A stretch of 64,000 bases of DNA from Lachnospiraceae bacterium C10 (GTDB taxonomy: Bacteria; Bacillota; Clostridia; Lachnospirales; Lachnospiraceae). A model generated the notes under the pieces. That model worked only from the letters and a program-made list of their open reading frames with translations. It was not told the DNA's origin and did no database searches. The stretch spans positions 1 through 64,000 of the forward strand of contig FMTN01000007.1 in NCBI GenBank assembly GCA_900100095.1, written 5' to 3'. Below are positions 27,230-36,866 of this stretch, piece after piece (the first letter of the stretch is position 1; every line of letters starts with the position of its first letter). Made by a program: the position numbers and the translations under genes.

Positions 27230-28903
27230 ATGGATCGTTTAGTGAAGAAGCGCCCGGTATGGGTTATTGGACATAAGAATCCGGATACAGATTCTATTTG
27301 TGCAGCAATTGCCTATGCTAACCTTAAGAATCAGATTGATGACGGTGACTACATCCCGAAAAAGGCCGGCCCGATCAGCGAAGAGACAAGGTATGTACTG
27401 GAAACCTTCCATGTCACAGAGCCTGAGACCGTCAAGGATGTTGGAACACAGGTATTGGACATGGACTATACGCATACAGAAGGGGTTGACTCCCACCTTT
27501 CTCTTAAGAAGGCCTGGGCGTTAATGCGTAAAATGGACGTTGTAACATTACCTGTTGTCCGGAAAGACGGCAAACTGGAAGGCGTCATCGTAAACGGTGA
27601 TATCGCATATTCCTATATGGATGTATATGATAACCGTGAGCTTGGTCGTGCAAGAACACAGTATAAAAATATCATTGAGACCCTGGCCGGTAAGATGGTA
27701 TGCGGTAATGAGCATGCATATTTTACCCATGGAAAGGTAGTGGTTGCTGCCGGTGATGAGAATGCCATCCGTCAGGAAATCGACGGAGACGATCTTGTTA
27801 TTCTCGGTAATGTGGTAGCACGTCAGCTTGCTGTACTTGAAGAAATTCCAAGCTGCATGATTGTTACCGGAGTAACAGAAGTGGATCCGGAAGTGGTTAA
27901 GACAGCAGAGGCCATTGACTGTGTTTTGATTACAACAGAATATGACAGCTTCACAGCAGCACGTCTCATTAACCAGAGTATTCCAATCCGCTACTTTATG
28001 TGCAAGGATGATATTGTTTCCTTTGAAGAGACAGATTATTTAAGTGAAGTTCGTGATGTGATCGGTAAGGTTCGACATCGTGACTTCCCGATTTTAGACG
28101 AGAACCAGAACTATATCGGAATGTTCTCCCGTCGAAATCTCCTGTCCACAGAGAAGAAGAGACTGATTCTTGTAGACCATAATGAAAAGAGTCAGGCTGT
28201 GGATGGAATTGACGAGGCAGAGATCTTAGAGATTATCGATCATCATAAGATTGGAAGTCTCGAAACAATGATGCCGATTTTCTTCCGTAATATGCCGCTC
28301 GGATGTTGTTCTACAATCGTTTACGGCATGTATGAGGAAAATGATGTACGCGTTAACACACAGATGGCAGGACTTATGTTATCTGCTATCATTTCCGATA
28401 CCCTGCTTTTCCGTTCACCAACCTGTACCGAGCGTGATAAGGAAGTGGCACAGAAGCTGGCGAAGATTGCCGGTGTAGACCTTGAGGAGCATGCCATGGC
28501 AATGTTCGAGGCAGGAAGTAATTTCGGCGATAAGACCATTGATGAGATTTTCTTCCAGGATTTCAAGATTTTCCATCAGGGAGAAACCGATTTTGGTGTA
28601 TCACAGATTTCTGCCGTTTCCGATAAGCAGTTGTCTAAGATTCAGGGATCTCTTATGGAGTTTATGCCGCAGGTGCTTGAGGATAAGGGAATCGATCAGG
28701 CATATTGCATGCTGACAAATATTTTAGATCAGTCAACAAAGTTACTTTATGTCGGAGAGAACAGCCGTGAAGTAGCAATGGGTGCATTTGCCGGCCATCC
28801 GGAAATTGAAACACCGAGTGGAAAATGCCTGATGCTTGCCAATGTTGTTTCACGTAAGAAACAGGTTATTCCAAGTCTTATCCGTTCCATGGAGGAAGTA
28901 TAA
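27230..28903 (+). CDS. Mn-dependent inorganic pyrophosphatase with CBS/DRTGG insert
   Basis: A 557-aa family II pyrophosphatase (DHH superfamily), which hydrolyses pyrophosphate to phosphate. The DHH part starts VIGHKNPDTDSICAAIAYA, with DHNEKSQ and IDHHKIG as the later metal motifs and a DHHA2 domain at the C-terminus. Between residues about 70 and 300 lies the nucleotide-binding regulatory insert: two CBS halves (GVIVNGDIAYSYM and DFPILDENQNYIGMFSRRNLL) around a DRTGG domain. CBS-PPases of this type are known to be controlled by adenine nucleotides. CAAAGGAG precedes ATG 27230. Only 1 nt separates its stop from the flavin reductase ATG. Confidence 0.94.
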   Translation: MDRLVKKRPVWVIGHKNPDTDSICAAIAYANLKNQIDDGDYIPKKAGPISEETRYVLETFHVTEPETVKDVGTQVLDMDYTHTEGVDSHLSLKKAWALMRKMDVVTLPVVRKDGKLEGVIVNGDIAYSYMDVYDNRELGRARTQYKNIIETLAGKMVCGNEHAYFTHGKVVVAAGDENAIRQEIDGDDLVILGNVVARQLAVLEEIPSCMIVTGVTEVDPEVVKTAEAIDCVLITTEYDSFTAARLINQSIPIRYFMCKDDIVSFEETDYLSEVRDVIGKVRHRDFPILDENQNYIGMFSRRNLLSTEKKRLILVDHNEKSQAVDGIDEAEILEIIDHHKIGSLETMMPIFFRNMPLGCCSTIVYGMYEENDVRVNTQMAGLMLSAIISDTLLFRSPTCTERDKEVAQKLAKIAGVDLEEHAMAMFEAGSNFGDKTIDEIFFQDFKIFHQGETDFGVSQISAVSDKQLSKIQGSLMEFMPQVLEDKGIDQAYCMLTNILDQSTKLLYVGENSREVAMGAFAGHPEIETPSGKCLMLANVVSRKKQVIPSLIRSMEEV

Positions 28904-28904
28904 T

Positions 28905-29498
28905 ATGGCTAAGCAGAGCTGGAAGCCCGGGAATATGTTATATCCGATTCCTGCAGTTCTTGTGAGTTGCAAGGGTGCTGATGGAGAGGAAAATATACTG
29001 ACAGTAGGATGGGCTGGTACCATTAATACCAATCCGCCGATGCTGTCGATTTCGGTTCGTCCGGAACGTCATTCCTATGAGTTGATTCGAAGCAGCAAGG
29101 AATTTGTGGTGAATCTCGCAACAAAAGACATGGCATGGGCAACAGATTACTGCGGAGTAGTCAGTGGGCGAGACGTCGATAAATTCGCTAAATGTGGTTT
29201 TAACAAACAAAAGGCGGATGTCGTGTCATGCCCTATGATTGCAGAAAGTCCGGTGAATATTGAGTGCCGGGTTACGGAAGAAAAGAAACTTGGAAGCCAT
29301 AGTATGTTTATAGCTAAGGTTGTTGCAGTTCATGCAGATGAAACCTACATGGATGCAAAAGGTAAGTTTTCACTTGCGAGTGCGAATCCAATCGTATATT
29401 GTCACGGAGAATATTTTGCGTTGGGAGCTAAAATCGGCAGGTTTGGCTATTCTGTTCGTAAGAATAAAAAGAGCAAAAAGAGACGTTCAAAACGATGA
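28905..29498 (+). CDS. Flavin reductase-like FMN-binding split-barrel protein
   Basis: A 197-aa protein. ATG 28905 gives the family-like start AKQSWKPGNMLYPIPAVLVS; an upstream frame extension lies inside the previous gene. The split-barrel motifs NILTVGWAGTINTNPPMLSI and VRPERHSYELIRSSKEFVVN match flavin-reductase-like (ferric reductase-like transmembrane-independent) proteins that bind FMN. These reduce flavins or act as flavoredoxins. It ends in a basic KKSKKRRSKR tail. ATGA overlap couples it to the next gene. Confidence 0.88.
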   Translation: MAKQSWKPGNMLYPIPAVLVSCKGADGEENILTVGWAGTINTNPPMLSISVRPERHSYELIRSSKEFVVNLATKDMAWATDYCGVVSGRDVDKFAKCGFNKQKADVVSCPMIAESPVNIECRVTEEKKLGSHSMFIAKVVAVHADETYMDAKGKFSLASANPIVYCHGEYFALGAKIGRFGYSVRKNKKSKKRRSKR

Positions 29499-30241
29499 GA
29501 AGCGGCGGAAGTAAGACGCATAGAAAAAAACAGCAAAAGGACAGAAAGATTCACATCTTTGATCAAAATAAGAGATGTATTGCCTCCCTTGATGTAACAC
29601 AGGGGATTGCAGAAGCAGAGCTTATTGTATCATCAGAGAAGGGACTTTCTGTCCTTTTTTATGTATGCGATACAGAATGTATTCCAAAAGACACCATAGC
29701 AGAATGGGAGAAGGATGAAATCCCATCGCGAAAGCGTGCATCATCACCTTTGGATGTTCCCCATCTTGCAGCGGGAGAAATGTTGCAGCTGGCGATGGAA
29801 CACCTGGGGTATGGAAGAGAGCGTGTGAAAAAGGACTACATCGCAATGAAAGGCGAAAAACCGTATTTTGATACGATTCCATTCGAATTTTCCATCAGTC
29901 ATTCGCATTCTCTGGTTGCACTGGCGTTAGTTGCAAAAGAGACGGAGGAGGGCGATGAGAATAGGCTGGGAATTGATATCGAGACGGATATTTCAGGTCG
30001 ACATATAAATGCCGGTCGTATGGCATCAAGATTTTTTACAGAGACGGAAGAACGTAAGATTCGGGAATCGGAGTGTCCATTACTTGATTTTATGAAGATA
30101 TGGGTGATAAAAGAAGCCTGGATGAAAGCAGAGAAAATACCCCTCTCGGAAGCCTTTTCAATGGATGTTAAGGAGAAACTTTCAAAAAGAGAGGTTTTTT
30201 ATATAGAAGGGGATGACCTTCTTGGAGTCATCGTTGTATGA
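29495..30241 (+). CDS. 4'-phosphopantetheinyl transferase superfamily protein
   Basis: A 248-aa Sfp-type transferase, which moves the phosphopantetheine arm of CoA onto a carrier-protein serine. The signatures are present: FEFSISHSHSLVALAL, then GIDIETDI (metal-binding D and E) and FFTETEERKI followed by WVIKEAWMKA. The start overlaps the flavin reductase stop (ATGA). No polyketide or non-ribosomal synthase is in the window, so the target carrier is unknown; it may serve as the cell's general transferase. Confidence 0.87.
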   Translation: MRSGGSKTHRKKQQKDRKIHIFDQNKRCIASLDVTQGIAEAELIVSSEKGLSVLFYVCDTECIPKDTIAEWEKDEIPSRKRASSPLDVPHLAAGEMLQLAMEHLGYGRERVKKDYIAMKGEKPYFDTIPFEFSISHSHSLVALALVAKETEEGDENRLGIDIETDISGRHINAGRMASRFFTETEERKIRESECPLLDFMKIWVIKEAWMKAEKIPLSEAFSMDVKEKLSKREVFYIEGDDLLGVIVV

Positions 30242-30252
30242 TTTTCATGTGT

Positions 30253-30269
30253 GTTGAATATTATTCAAC
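30253..30269. promoter_or_regulatory. 17-nt palindrome upstream of ilvN promoter
   Basis: GTTGAAT-ATT-ATTCAAC is a perfect inverted repeat, 18 nt upstream of the ilvN -35 box. No T-run follows, so it is more likely an operator than a terminator. Confidence 0.45.
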
Positions 30270-30286
30270 TAAATAGTGAAAAATAC

Positions 30287-30314
30287 TTGACACTTATTCA
30301 TAAAGTGCTAGAAT
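30287..30314 (+). promoter_or_regulatory. Promoter of ilvN-ilvC
   Basis: Consensus TTGACA (30287-30292), a 16-nt spacer and TAGAAT (30309-30314). The leader to ATG 30351 is only about 30 nt, so no T-box or leader-peptide attenuator fits here. Confidence 0.75.
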
Positions 30315-30350
30315 GGGAACTGTTCTAAGGAAAAGGAAGGACGTTACAAC

Positions 30351-30872
30351 ATGCAGAAAGTTTTATCAATTTTAGTAGAAAATACCTCTGGAGTGCTAAG
30401 TCATGTATCAGGACTGTTTTCTCGGAGAGGATATAACATTGACAGCTTCTCGGCTGGTGTGACCGCCGACCCGAGATTCACCCGTATGACAATTGTGACA
30501 AGCGGAGATGAATTGATTTTAGATCAGATTGAGAAACAGCTTTCAAAGCTGGAGGATGTGGTAGATATCAAGGTTTTATCACCATCGGATTCCGTGACGC
30601 GAGAGCTGATGCTTGTGAAGATTGAAGCGAAGGATACTGACCGGCAGTCGGTTTTATCTATTACGGAGATCTTCCACGGCAAGGTAGTGGATGTCACCAA
30701 AGATTCCATGGTTATCGAAGTGACCGGACATCAGGATAAGCTTGCCAGCTTTCTGGATATGTTAGGAGATTATCGTATTTTAGAGCTGGCCAGAACCGGA
30801 CTTACGGGACTTACCAGAGGACTGTTGGATGTGGTGATGATTGATGAGGATGGAAAGCGGATTTCGCTATAG
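30351..30872 (+). CDS. ilvN: Acetolactate synthase small (regulatory) subunit
   Basis: A 173-aa protein with an N-terminal ACT domain (LSILVENTSGVLSHVSGLFS then RRGYNIDSFSAG) and a C-terminal ALS-associated domain. It activates the catalytic subunit IlvB and gives valine feedback inhibition in the first common step of branched-chain synthesis. Length matches IlvN/IlvH. The catalytic subunit gene is not in the window, so the operon is split. It is followed 47 nt later by ilvC, downstream of one promoter. Confidence 0.95.
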   Translation: MQKVLSILVENTSGVLSHVSGLFSRRGYNIDSFSAGVTADPRFTRMTIVTSGDELILDQIEKQLSKLEDVVDIKVLSPSDSVTRELMLVKIEAKDTDRQSVLSITEIFHGKVVDVTKDSMVIEVTGHQDKLASFLDMLGDYRILELARTGLTGLTRGLLDVVMIDEDGKRISL

Positions 30873-30907
30873 GGGAGAACCGATTCCAAATATTTACTAT
30901 TTTCTAA

Positions 30908-31945
<1,038 letters not shown>

Positions 31946-31968
31946 TTTGTTTTTGTTAAGACGGTAGC

Positions 31969-32010
31969 CCGTTGGTAACTTATTTTAAATAAGTTACCAG
32001 CGGTTTTTTT
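31969..32010 (+). terminator. Terminator after ilvC
   Basis: Stem CCGTTGGTAACTTATT / AATAAGTTACCAGCGG with a TTA loop, followed by seven T. Confidence 0.95.
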
Positions 32011-32092
32011 ATTTTATGTAACATTTTTCCATTATGATCGTTATATATATAAGGGCATTTATGATAATAGCACAAATGCAAGTATACAGTGA

Positions 32093-32222
32093 TTTAACTC
32101 AGTCGGGGTACAAGCTCCGACTGAGTTAAACGCTCCGCGAGGATGCGCACGGATTCGGACAGGAATTTGTCTGCTGAAGCAGACCCGAATCCGGCGCGCA
32201 AGACTCGCGAGCGAGTCTTGAC
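32093..32222 (+). repeat. Repeat family 1, full copy A (130 nt)
   Basis: A composite palindromic repeat. The left hairpin is TTTAACTCAGTCGG with CCGACTGAGTTAAA. The middle structure is CGGATTCGG paired with CCGAATCCG around GTCTGCT-GA-AGCAGAC. The right hairpin is AAGACTCGC-GA-GCGAGTCTT. It matches the reverse complement of 36606-36735 over all 130 nt with one mismatch. It lies between the ilvC terminator and the lipoprotein gene. Confidence 0.95.
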
Positions 32223-32239
32223 TTTGTAAGGGAGTAGAA

Positions 32240-33280
32240 ATGAAAAAGAAATATGCATTTTTGATTTGTATCGTTGGTGCGTTATCCATGTTCTGTGGTT
32301 GTACCGGTACGCAGAGTACTTCTGCAAGAAATATCCAATCCAACAGTAAAAGGATTCAGAATCCTCAGATTGAAAAAATAGAATCGGATGTTGCGGATCT
32401 GCCGGGCAAAGAGAGAATTCGTTTGACCTATAACACAGATCCGAAGCTTTCGGATGCAATGTCGACCGTTGATGTTTTCGCAGGGAAGAAATTGATTTGG
32501 ACGAAAAGTTATGATCTGCATAACGGAACGGATTGTGGACTGTATATCATTAAAAATAACGGAAGACCTTGTTTCCTGGAAACGTCAAATGAAATTAGAC
32601 AAGGAACAGGGGATTATTATTATCAGGTATTTCGATTTGATCCGGAAGGTAAGATGGATGTAATATCCTCGGATTCTGTTGATTTTACCGTTACAAAGCA
32701 GAATGTAGTGACCGGAATCACAAAGAATAAACTGACGAGCTATGCAAAAAAGCTTAATCATAAGCTAAAGGATGTTTCAGCGGGAATTCTGTCTTTCAAT
32801 CAGGATAAGGCATCCTATTATCCGGGAGTTGTTGTGAAGAGTGAGAACTATAGCACGCTCTGCCGGAATTTAAATGTTTCTGCCGGTAAGTCTATTTCTT
32901 CTAATCTCAATCGGGTGATTGCAACTTTTCCGATGAAAAATGGGGCGGTGGATACAACAAAGTTTATGGCAAATGGCATAATCTATCCTCTGAATTTGAA
33001 ACGGACATCTGGAGAGAAGCAGAGTGTTAATCTGGATGCACCTACTGTGACGATAGGGGAGACACTGGAACTTTATTTACCGTTGTCCGGCTCAAAGGAC
33101 AGCTGGAAAATCCATTCCGAAATGAGTCTGTATGATTCAATTGAGGAGCAGGATAATGCAAGGCTGGCACATTTTAGAATTTTGACATCGGAGGAGACTT
33201 CGGTTATTAGGCTTTCATATACACCGGATTCAACTGCCGGTAAGAAGACCGGCTTTACTCTGATGCTTCATATTAAGTGA
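32240..33280 (+). CDS. Putative secreted lipoprotein, unknown function
   Basis: A 346-aa protein. It starts MKKKYAFLICIVGALSMFCG followed by Cys-Thr-Gly-Thr, a lipoprotein signal with the lipid-modified cysteine probably at position 21 or nearby. The rest is hydrophilic and beta-rich, with no motif I recognise. Its ATG lies 17 nt after the full repeat A, so the repeat forms its 5' flank. Codon use is close to the core genes. It is bounded downstream by a broken ABC-transporter remnant. Confidence 0.7.
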   Translation: MKKKYAFLICIVGALSMFCGCTGTQSTSARNIQSNSKRIQNPQIEKIESDVADLPGKERIRLTYNTDPKLSDAMSTVDVFAGKKLIWTKSYDLHNGTDCGLYIIKNNGRPCFLETSNEIRQGTGDYYYQVFRFDPEGKMDVISSDSVDFTVTKQNVVTGITKNKLTSYAKKLNHKLKDVSAGILSFNQDKASYYPGVVVKSENYSTLCRNLNVSAGKSISSNLNRVIATFPMKNGAVDTTKFMANGIIYPLNLKRTSGEKQSVNLDAPTVTIGETLELYLPLSGSKDSWKIHSEMSLYDSIEEQDNARLAHFRILTSEETSVIRLSYTPDSTAGKKTGFTLMLHIK

Positions 33281-33334
33281 TGGATACAAGCGGGTTACAT
33301 AGAAAACCCCCTGTGGCATTCTGCAACGTACCCC

Positions 33335-33487
33335 ATTGTCCGGATTGCGTTACTCGTCAAAGAGAAGGAGAGAGGAAGTTGTATCCTTCTCTCCTCCCAT
33401 GATAAAGAAGAAATCGAAGCTTTATCTGACGAAGTTATTCAGATGGAAGACGGAAAGATAATCGAATCTTTCGCTGTCGATAGATGA
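33335..33487 (+). pseudogene. 3' remnant of an ABC-transporter ATPase
   Basis: In one frame this region reads PIVRIALLVKEKERGSCILL, then SSHDKEEIEALSDEVIQMED and GKIIES, ending at TGA 33485-33487. This is the H-loop (SSHDKEE) and C-terminal end of a small ABC ATPase; Walker A, signature and Walker B are gone. The last about 50 nt overlap, antisense, the 3' end of the convergent MATE gene. The left edge is approximate. Confidence 0.75.
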
Positions 33488-34808
33488 AATATACGAGAAT
33501 GATGATGGAACAAATGGCCCAGCTGATCGGGTAGCAGTATAGGATGACCGGAACCGTTGCATTCGGAACCAGAAATTTCACCCAGATGATGCGATAGATG
33601 CAGACACCGATAATGTTGGTGGTTGTAGAAATCATCACGTAGTTCTCTGCACGTAACGTTGCCCCGAGAATTTCGGAAATAGCAAAGACCCAGTAAAACG
33701 GAGCAATATCTTTGGACATAGCGGTTCCGATTTGGATGACATCCGGATCTTTTGTGAAAAGCAAAAGAAGATAAGGCGCGCCAAGGACAACAAGGCTTCC
33801 TAAGAGGAGAGCGGTTGTAATCTCCATAGCCAGAACTTCTTTTGTTGCTTTTCGTATGCGTTCCCATTTGCCGGCACCGAAGTTCTGTCCGACAAAGGTG
33901 GTGATTGAGACGGAAAAAGCCTGGTTGATCATCCACCAAAGACCGTCGATTCTTCCGTAGGCAGTCCATGCTGCAATAACATCAACACCTCTAGAGTTAA
34001 GCGTTGATTGCACAATCATGTTGGATACTGAGAACATACTTCCGGCAATTGCTGTCGGAAGGCCAATACGCAGGATACGTTTGAGCATTTTCAGATTGAT
34101 GTGTAATCTTGCAAATGACAAGTGCATGCCGGATGTTTTTTTCATTAAAAGCCATGTTACCAGTAAGGCAGAGATTCCCTGAGAAATATCTGTGGCAATT
34201 GCTGCACCCAGAACCCCCAACTGTAAGGTTCGAACGAAAAACAGATCCAACGTTACATTTATGATGCTGCAGACCATCAGAATGTAAAGCGGTCGTTTGG
34301 AATCACCAATGGCACGAAGGATACCTGAACCGATGTTATAGATCAGAGTGAGTACCAGTCCACCCATAAGGACGCGCACATACATGGTGGAACTAGCCAG
34401 GAGATTGGATGGTGTTTTTAAAAGAATAAGGAACGGTCTGGCTACTATAATCCCTACGATCCCGAGGATGATTCCACCAATCAGAGCGAAGGTATAGGCG
34501 GTGTGTAATGCATCGTCTATTTTTTTCTCTTCTTTTGCACCATAGTGCTGTGCAATAATTACCGTGGCGCCGGTGGATAACCCCATAAAGAAGCTGAAGA
34601 TAAAGTTCAGAATCTGACCGGAAGATCCGCCGACACTGGCAAGTGCCTCCTTGCCGGCAAATTTTCCAACAATGGCAGCATCAAAGGTGTTGTATAGCTG
34701 TTGGAAAAAGGCCCCTATTAATATAGGAAAGAAAAAAATCAAAATCTGCTTCCAGATGATACCTGTTGTGATCGGATTTGTGTCTTTTGTAATAGCTTGT
34801 TCTGACAT
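33435..34808 (-). CDS. MATE-family efflux transporter (second copy)
   Basis: A 457-aa membrane protein with about twelve hydrophobic segments. The start is set at ATG 34808 (MSEQAITKDTNPITTGIIWK), since the upstream extension has no ribosome site. Family motifs are FFQQLYNTFDAAIVGKFAG and, in the second half, VQSTLNSRGVDVIAAWTAYG. It is distinct from the 3.6-kb paralogue. Its final residues (RQRKIRLSFRLPSE) are encoded by the antisense strand of the ABC-ATPase remnant, so its original 3' end may have been replaced by recombination. It lies inside the segment bounded by the inverted repeats A and B. Confidence 0.9.
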   Translation of the reverse strand: MSEQAITKDTNPITTGIIWKQILIFFFPILIGAFFQQLYNTFDAAIVGKFAGKEALASVGGSSGQILNFIFSFFMGLSTGATVIIAQHYGAKEEKKIDDALHTAYTFALIGGIILGIVGIIVARPFLILLKTPSNLLASSTMYVRVLMGGLVLTLIYNIGSGILRAIGDSKRPLYILMVCSIINVTLDLFFVRTLQLGVLGAAIATDISQGISALLVTWLLMKKTSGMHLSFARLHINLKMLKRILRIGLPTAIAGSMFSVSNMIVQSTLNSRGVDVIAAWTAYGRIDGLWWMINQAFSVSITTFVGQNFGAGKWERIRKATKEVLAMEITTALLLGSLVVLGAPYLLLLFTKDPDVIQIGTAMSKDIAPFYWVFAISEILGATLRAENYVMISTTTNIIGVCIYRIIWVKFLVPNATVPVILYCYPISWAICSIIILVYFIYRQRKIRLSFRLPSE

Positions 34809-34961
34809 ATTTAACCCCAAAAGTAGCAAGGTAGTTTAGAAACGAGCCCATTGTACCACCTGGTTTGAATGCTTTCAAGAAGTGTAAGGTCAGACTGTAA
34901 GAACAATAATAGAAAGATAACAGGTAATTTGTGGAATTAAAATCTGATATCTGAAAATTAA

Positions 34962-34990
34962 TTGTAACCAATATAATGATTGGATATAAT
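34962..34990 (+). promoter_or_regulatory. Promoter of polyphosphate kinase-like gene with spacer palindrome
   Basis: TTGTAA (34962-34967), a 17-nt spacer and TATAAT (34985-34990). The spacer contains CCAAT-ATAATG-ATTGG, an inverted repeat that could bind a regulator between the promoter boxes. Confidence 0.65.
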
Positions 34991-35038
34991 AAGAAGAAAA
35001 GGGCGGAAGATATACAAGGGTAGAGAAAGGAGCTTGTC

Positions 35039-36529
35039 ATGCTTAAGGAAATTGTGTTGCAGGAAGAACCTGACGAAGAGGTTGTACAGACTAAACTTCA
35101 ACTGGAAAGAGAAAAACTGGCCGGTTACCAGAACAAATTAAAAGAAGCCGGATTGCCGGTTATGGTTATTTTTGAGGGCTGGGGGGCTGCCGGCAAGGGA
35201 AGCGTGATTGGAAAGGTTATTAAAAATATCGATCCGAGATTCTTTAAGGTCACTTCCATGGAAGTGGCTCCGACAAAGGAAGAGAAACGTTATCCTTTTA
35301 TGCATCGTTATATGAAGGTGATTCCTGAGGCAGGGAAGTTTGCTTTCTTTGACACCTTTTGGATGAAAGAGGTGGTGACCGGGGTTCGAAACCGTTCGTT
35401 TGATGAGAAGGCCTACCGAAAGAGAATTGAAAGTATCAATGGTACAGAGCGTTCCCTTCATGATAACGGTTACCTGATCGTTAAGTTTTTCTTTGAAATC
35501 GATAAGAAGGAGCAGAAGAAGAGACTTAAGGCACTCGAAGAGGATAAGAATGCAAAATGGCGCGTCAGTGCGTCGGATGTGGACGAGAATAAGAATTACG
35601 AGGAGTACGAGAAGATTTACGACCGGTTTTTAGAGGATACCAACCAGCCGGCAACACCTTGGTACATCATTGATGCGAAAAAGAAAAAGTGGGCGCTGCT
35701 TCAGGTTCTTACCTATTTGAATCAGGCGATTGATATTGCATTAAAGAATAGAGCGGTAGCTTCGCAAATTCTTCAGAATCCGTATCCTTTGGTTTCGATG
35801 CCGAAATTAAGTGACGTAACCCTGGATGACAAATGCATAACAGAGGAAGAATATGAGGTGAAATTAAAGGCTCTTCAGAAGGAGCTGGGAGAACTTCATA
35901 ATAAGCTGTACCGTAAGAAGATTCCTGTGATCATCGCCTACGAAGGCTGGGATGCAGCTGGTAAAGGCGGCAATATCAAGCGAATTGCCGGAGCACTGGA
36001 TCCGAGAGGCTATGAGGTGATACCGATTGCAAGTCCCGAGCCACATGAGAAAGCCAGACATTTCCTTTGGCGATTCTGGAATCATATCCCAAAGGATGGA
36101 CATATTGCAATCTTTGATCGCACCTGGTATGGTCGCGTAATGGTAGAGCGACTGGAGGGATTCTGCTCGGAAAATGACTGGCAGAGAGCCTATCATGAGA
36201 TCAATGAATTCGAGAAGGAACTGACGGACTGGGGTGCAGTTGTGATTAAGTTCTGGGTACAGATTGACAATAAGACCCAGCTGGAACGTTTTACAGAGCG
36301 ACAGAATACGCCGGAGAAGCAATGGAAGATTACAGATGAAGACTGGCGTAACCGGGAAAAATGGGATCAGTATGAGGATGCTGTAAATGAAATGCTTCAA
36401 AAGACATCGACGGCATTTGCTCCATGGAGGATTCTTGAATCTAATGATAAGAAGTATGCAAGAATCAAGGCGCTCGAAATTGTAATTGACGAGATTAAGA
36501 AAGCGACAAAAGAAAAAGACCGCGGATAG
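35039..36529 (+). CDS. pap: Polyphosphate:AMP phosphotransferase (two-domain PPK2)
   Basis: A 496-aa protein made of two PPK2 domains in tandem. The first has FEGWGAAGKGSVIGKVI (Walker A-like) and lacks the usual Arg-rich lid (FFDTFWMKEVV). The second has YEGWDAAGKGGNIKRIAGAL, then FDRTWYGRVMVERLEGF, the canonical Walker B/lid. This asymmetry and length match class II PPK2 enzymes, which phosphorylate AMP to ADP with polyphosphate; the C-terminal domain is probably the catalytic one. AAAGGAG precedes ATG 35039. It is monocistronic between a clear promoter and terminator and sits inside the inverted-repeat-bounded segment. Confidence 0.92.
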   Translation: MLKEIVLQEEPDEEVVQTKLQLEREKLAGYQNKLKEAGLPVMVIFEGWGAAGKGSVIGKVIKNIDPRFFKVTSMEVAPTKEEKRYPFMHRYMKVIPEAGKFAFFDTFWMKEVVTGVRNRSFDEKAYRKRIESINGTERSLHDNGYLIVKFFFEIDKKEQKKRLKALEEDKNAKWRVSASDVDENKNYEEYEKIYDRFLEDTNQPATPWYIIDAKKKKWALLQVLTYLNQAIDIALKNRAVASQILQNPYPLVSMPKLSDVTLDDKCITEEEYEVKLKALQKELGELHNKLYRKKIPVIIAYEGWDAAGKGGNIKRIAGALDPRGYEVIPIASPEPHEKARHFLWRFWNHIPKDGHIAIFDRTWYGRVMVERLEGFCSENDWQRAYHEINEFEKELTDWGAVVIKFWVQIDNKTQLERFTERQNTPEKQWKITDEDWRNREKWDQYEDAVNEMLQKTSTAFAPWRILESNDKKYARIKALEIVIDEIKKATKEKDRG

Positions 36530-36560
36530 GAATTCATATACCGAATCTGTATCGTACAGC

Positions 36561-36590
36561 CCCCTTCGGATGATCCGAAGGGGTGTTTTT
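36561..36590 (+). terminator. Terminator after pap
   Basis: CCCCTTCGGAT-GA-TCCGAAGGGG-like stem (36561-36583) followed by TGTTTTT. Confidence 0.93.
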
Positions 36591-36605
36591 ATGTTATCTG
36601 TTATC

Positions 36606-36735
36606 GTCAAGACTCGCTCGCGAGTCTTGCGCGCCGGATTCGGGTCTGCTTCAGCAGACAAATTCCTGTCCGAATCCGTGCGCATCCTCGCGGAGCGTTT
36701 AACTCAGTCGGAGCTTGTACTCCGACTGAGTTAAA
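36606..36735 (-). repeat. Repeat family 1, full copy B (130 nt, inverted)
   Basis: Reverse complement of copy A (32093-32222) over 130 nt with a single base difference (GGGGTAC in A, GGAGTAC in B, read in the same sense). The two copies face each other across 4.4 kb. Confidence 0.95.
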
Positions 36736-36866
36736 AAATACACAAATGTGGCGCATTCTTTTTGTGTACTCTGACAAATGATTAGAGTTTCCTAAGTGTG
36801 ATAAAATATTGATATAAGAGGGTATATAATTGTATCTTTTTTGTTTACACATTTAAGAAAGAGAGT

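Noticed and set aside
29495-30241. Phosphopantetheinyl transferase as a sign of a biosynthetic gene cluster
   Set aside because: No polyketide or peptide synthetase, carrier protein or export gene lies in the window.
36486-36734. Open frame running through repeat copy B
   Set aside because: It is created by the repeat itself; the same peptide appears antisense at copy A. No start signal.
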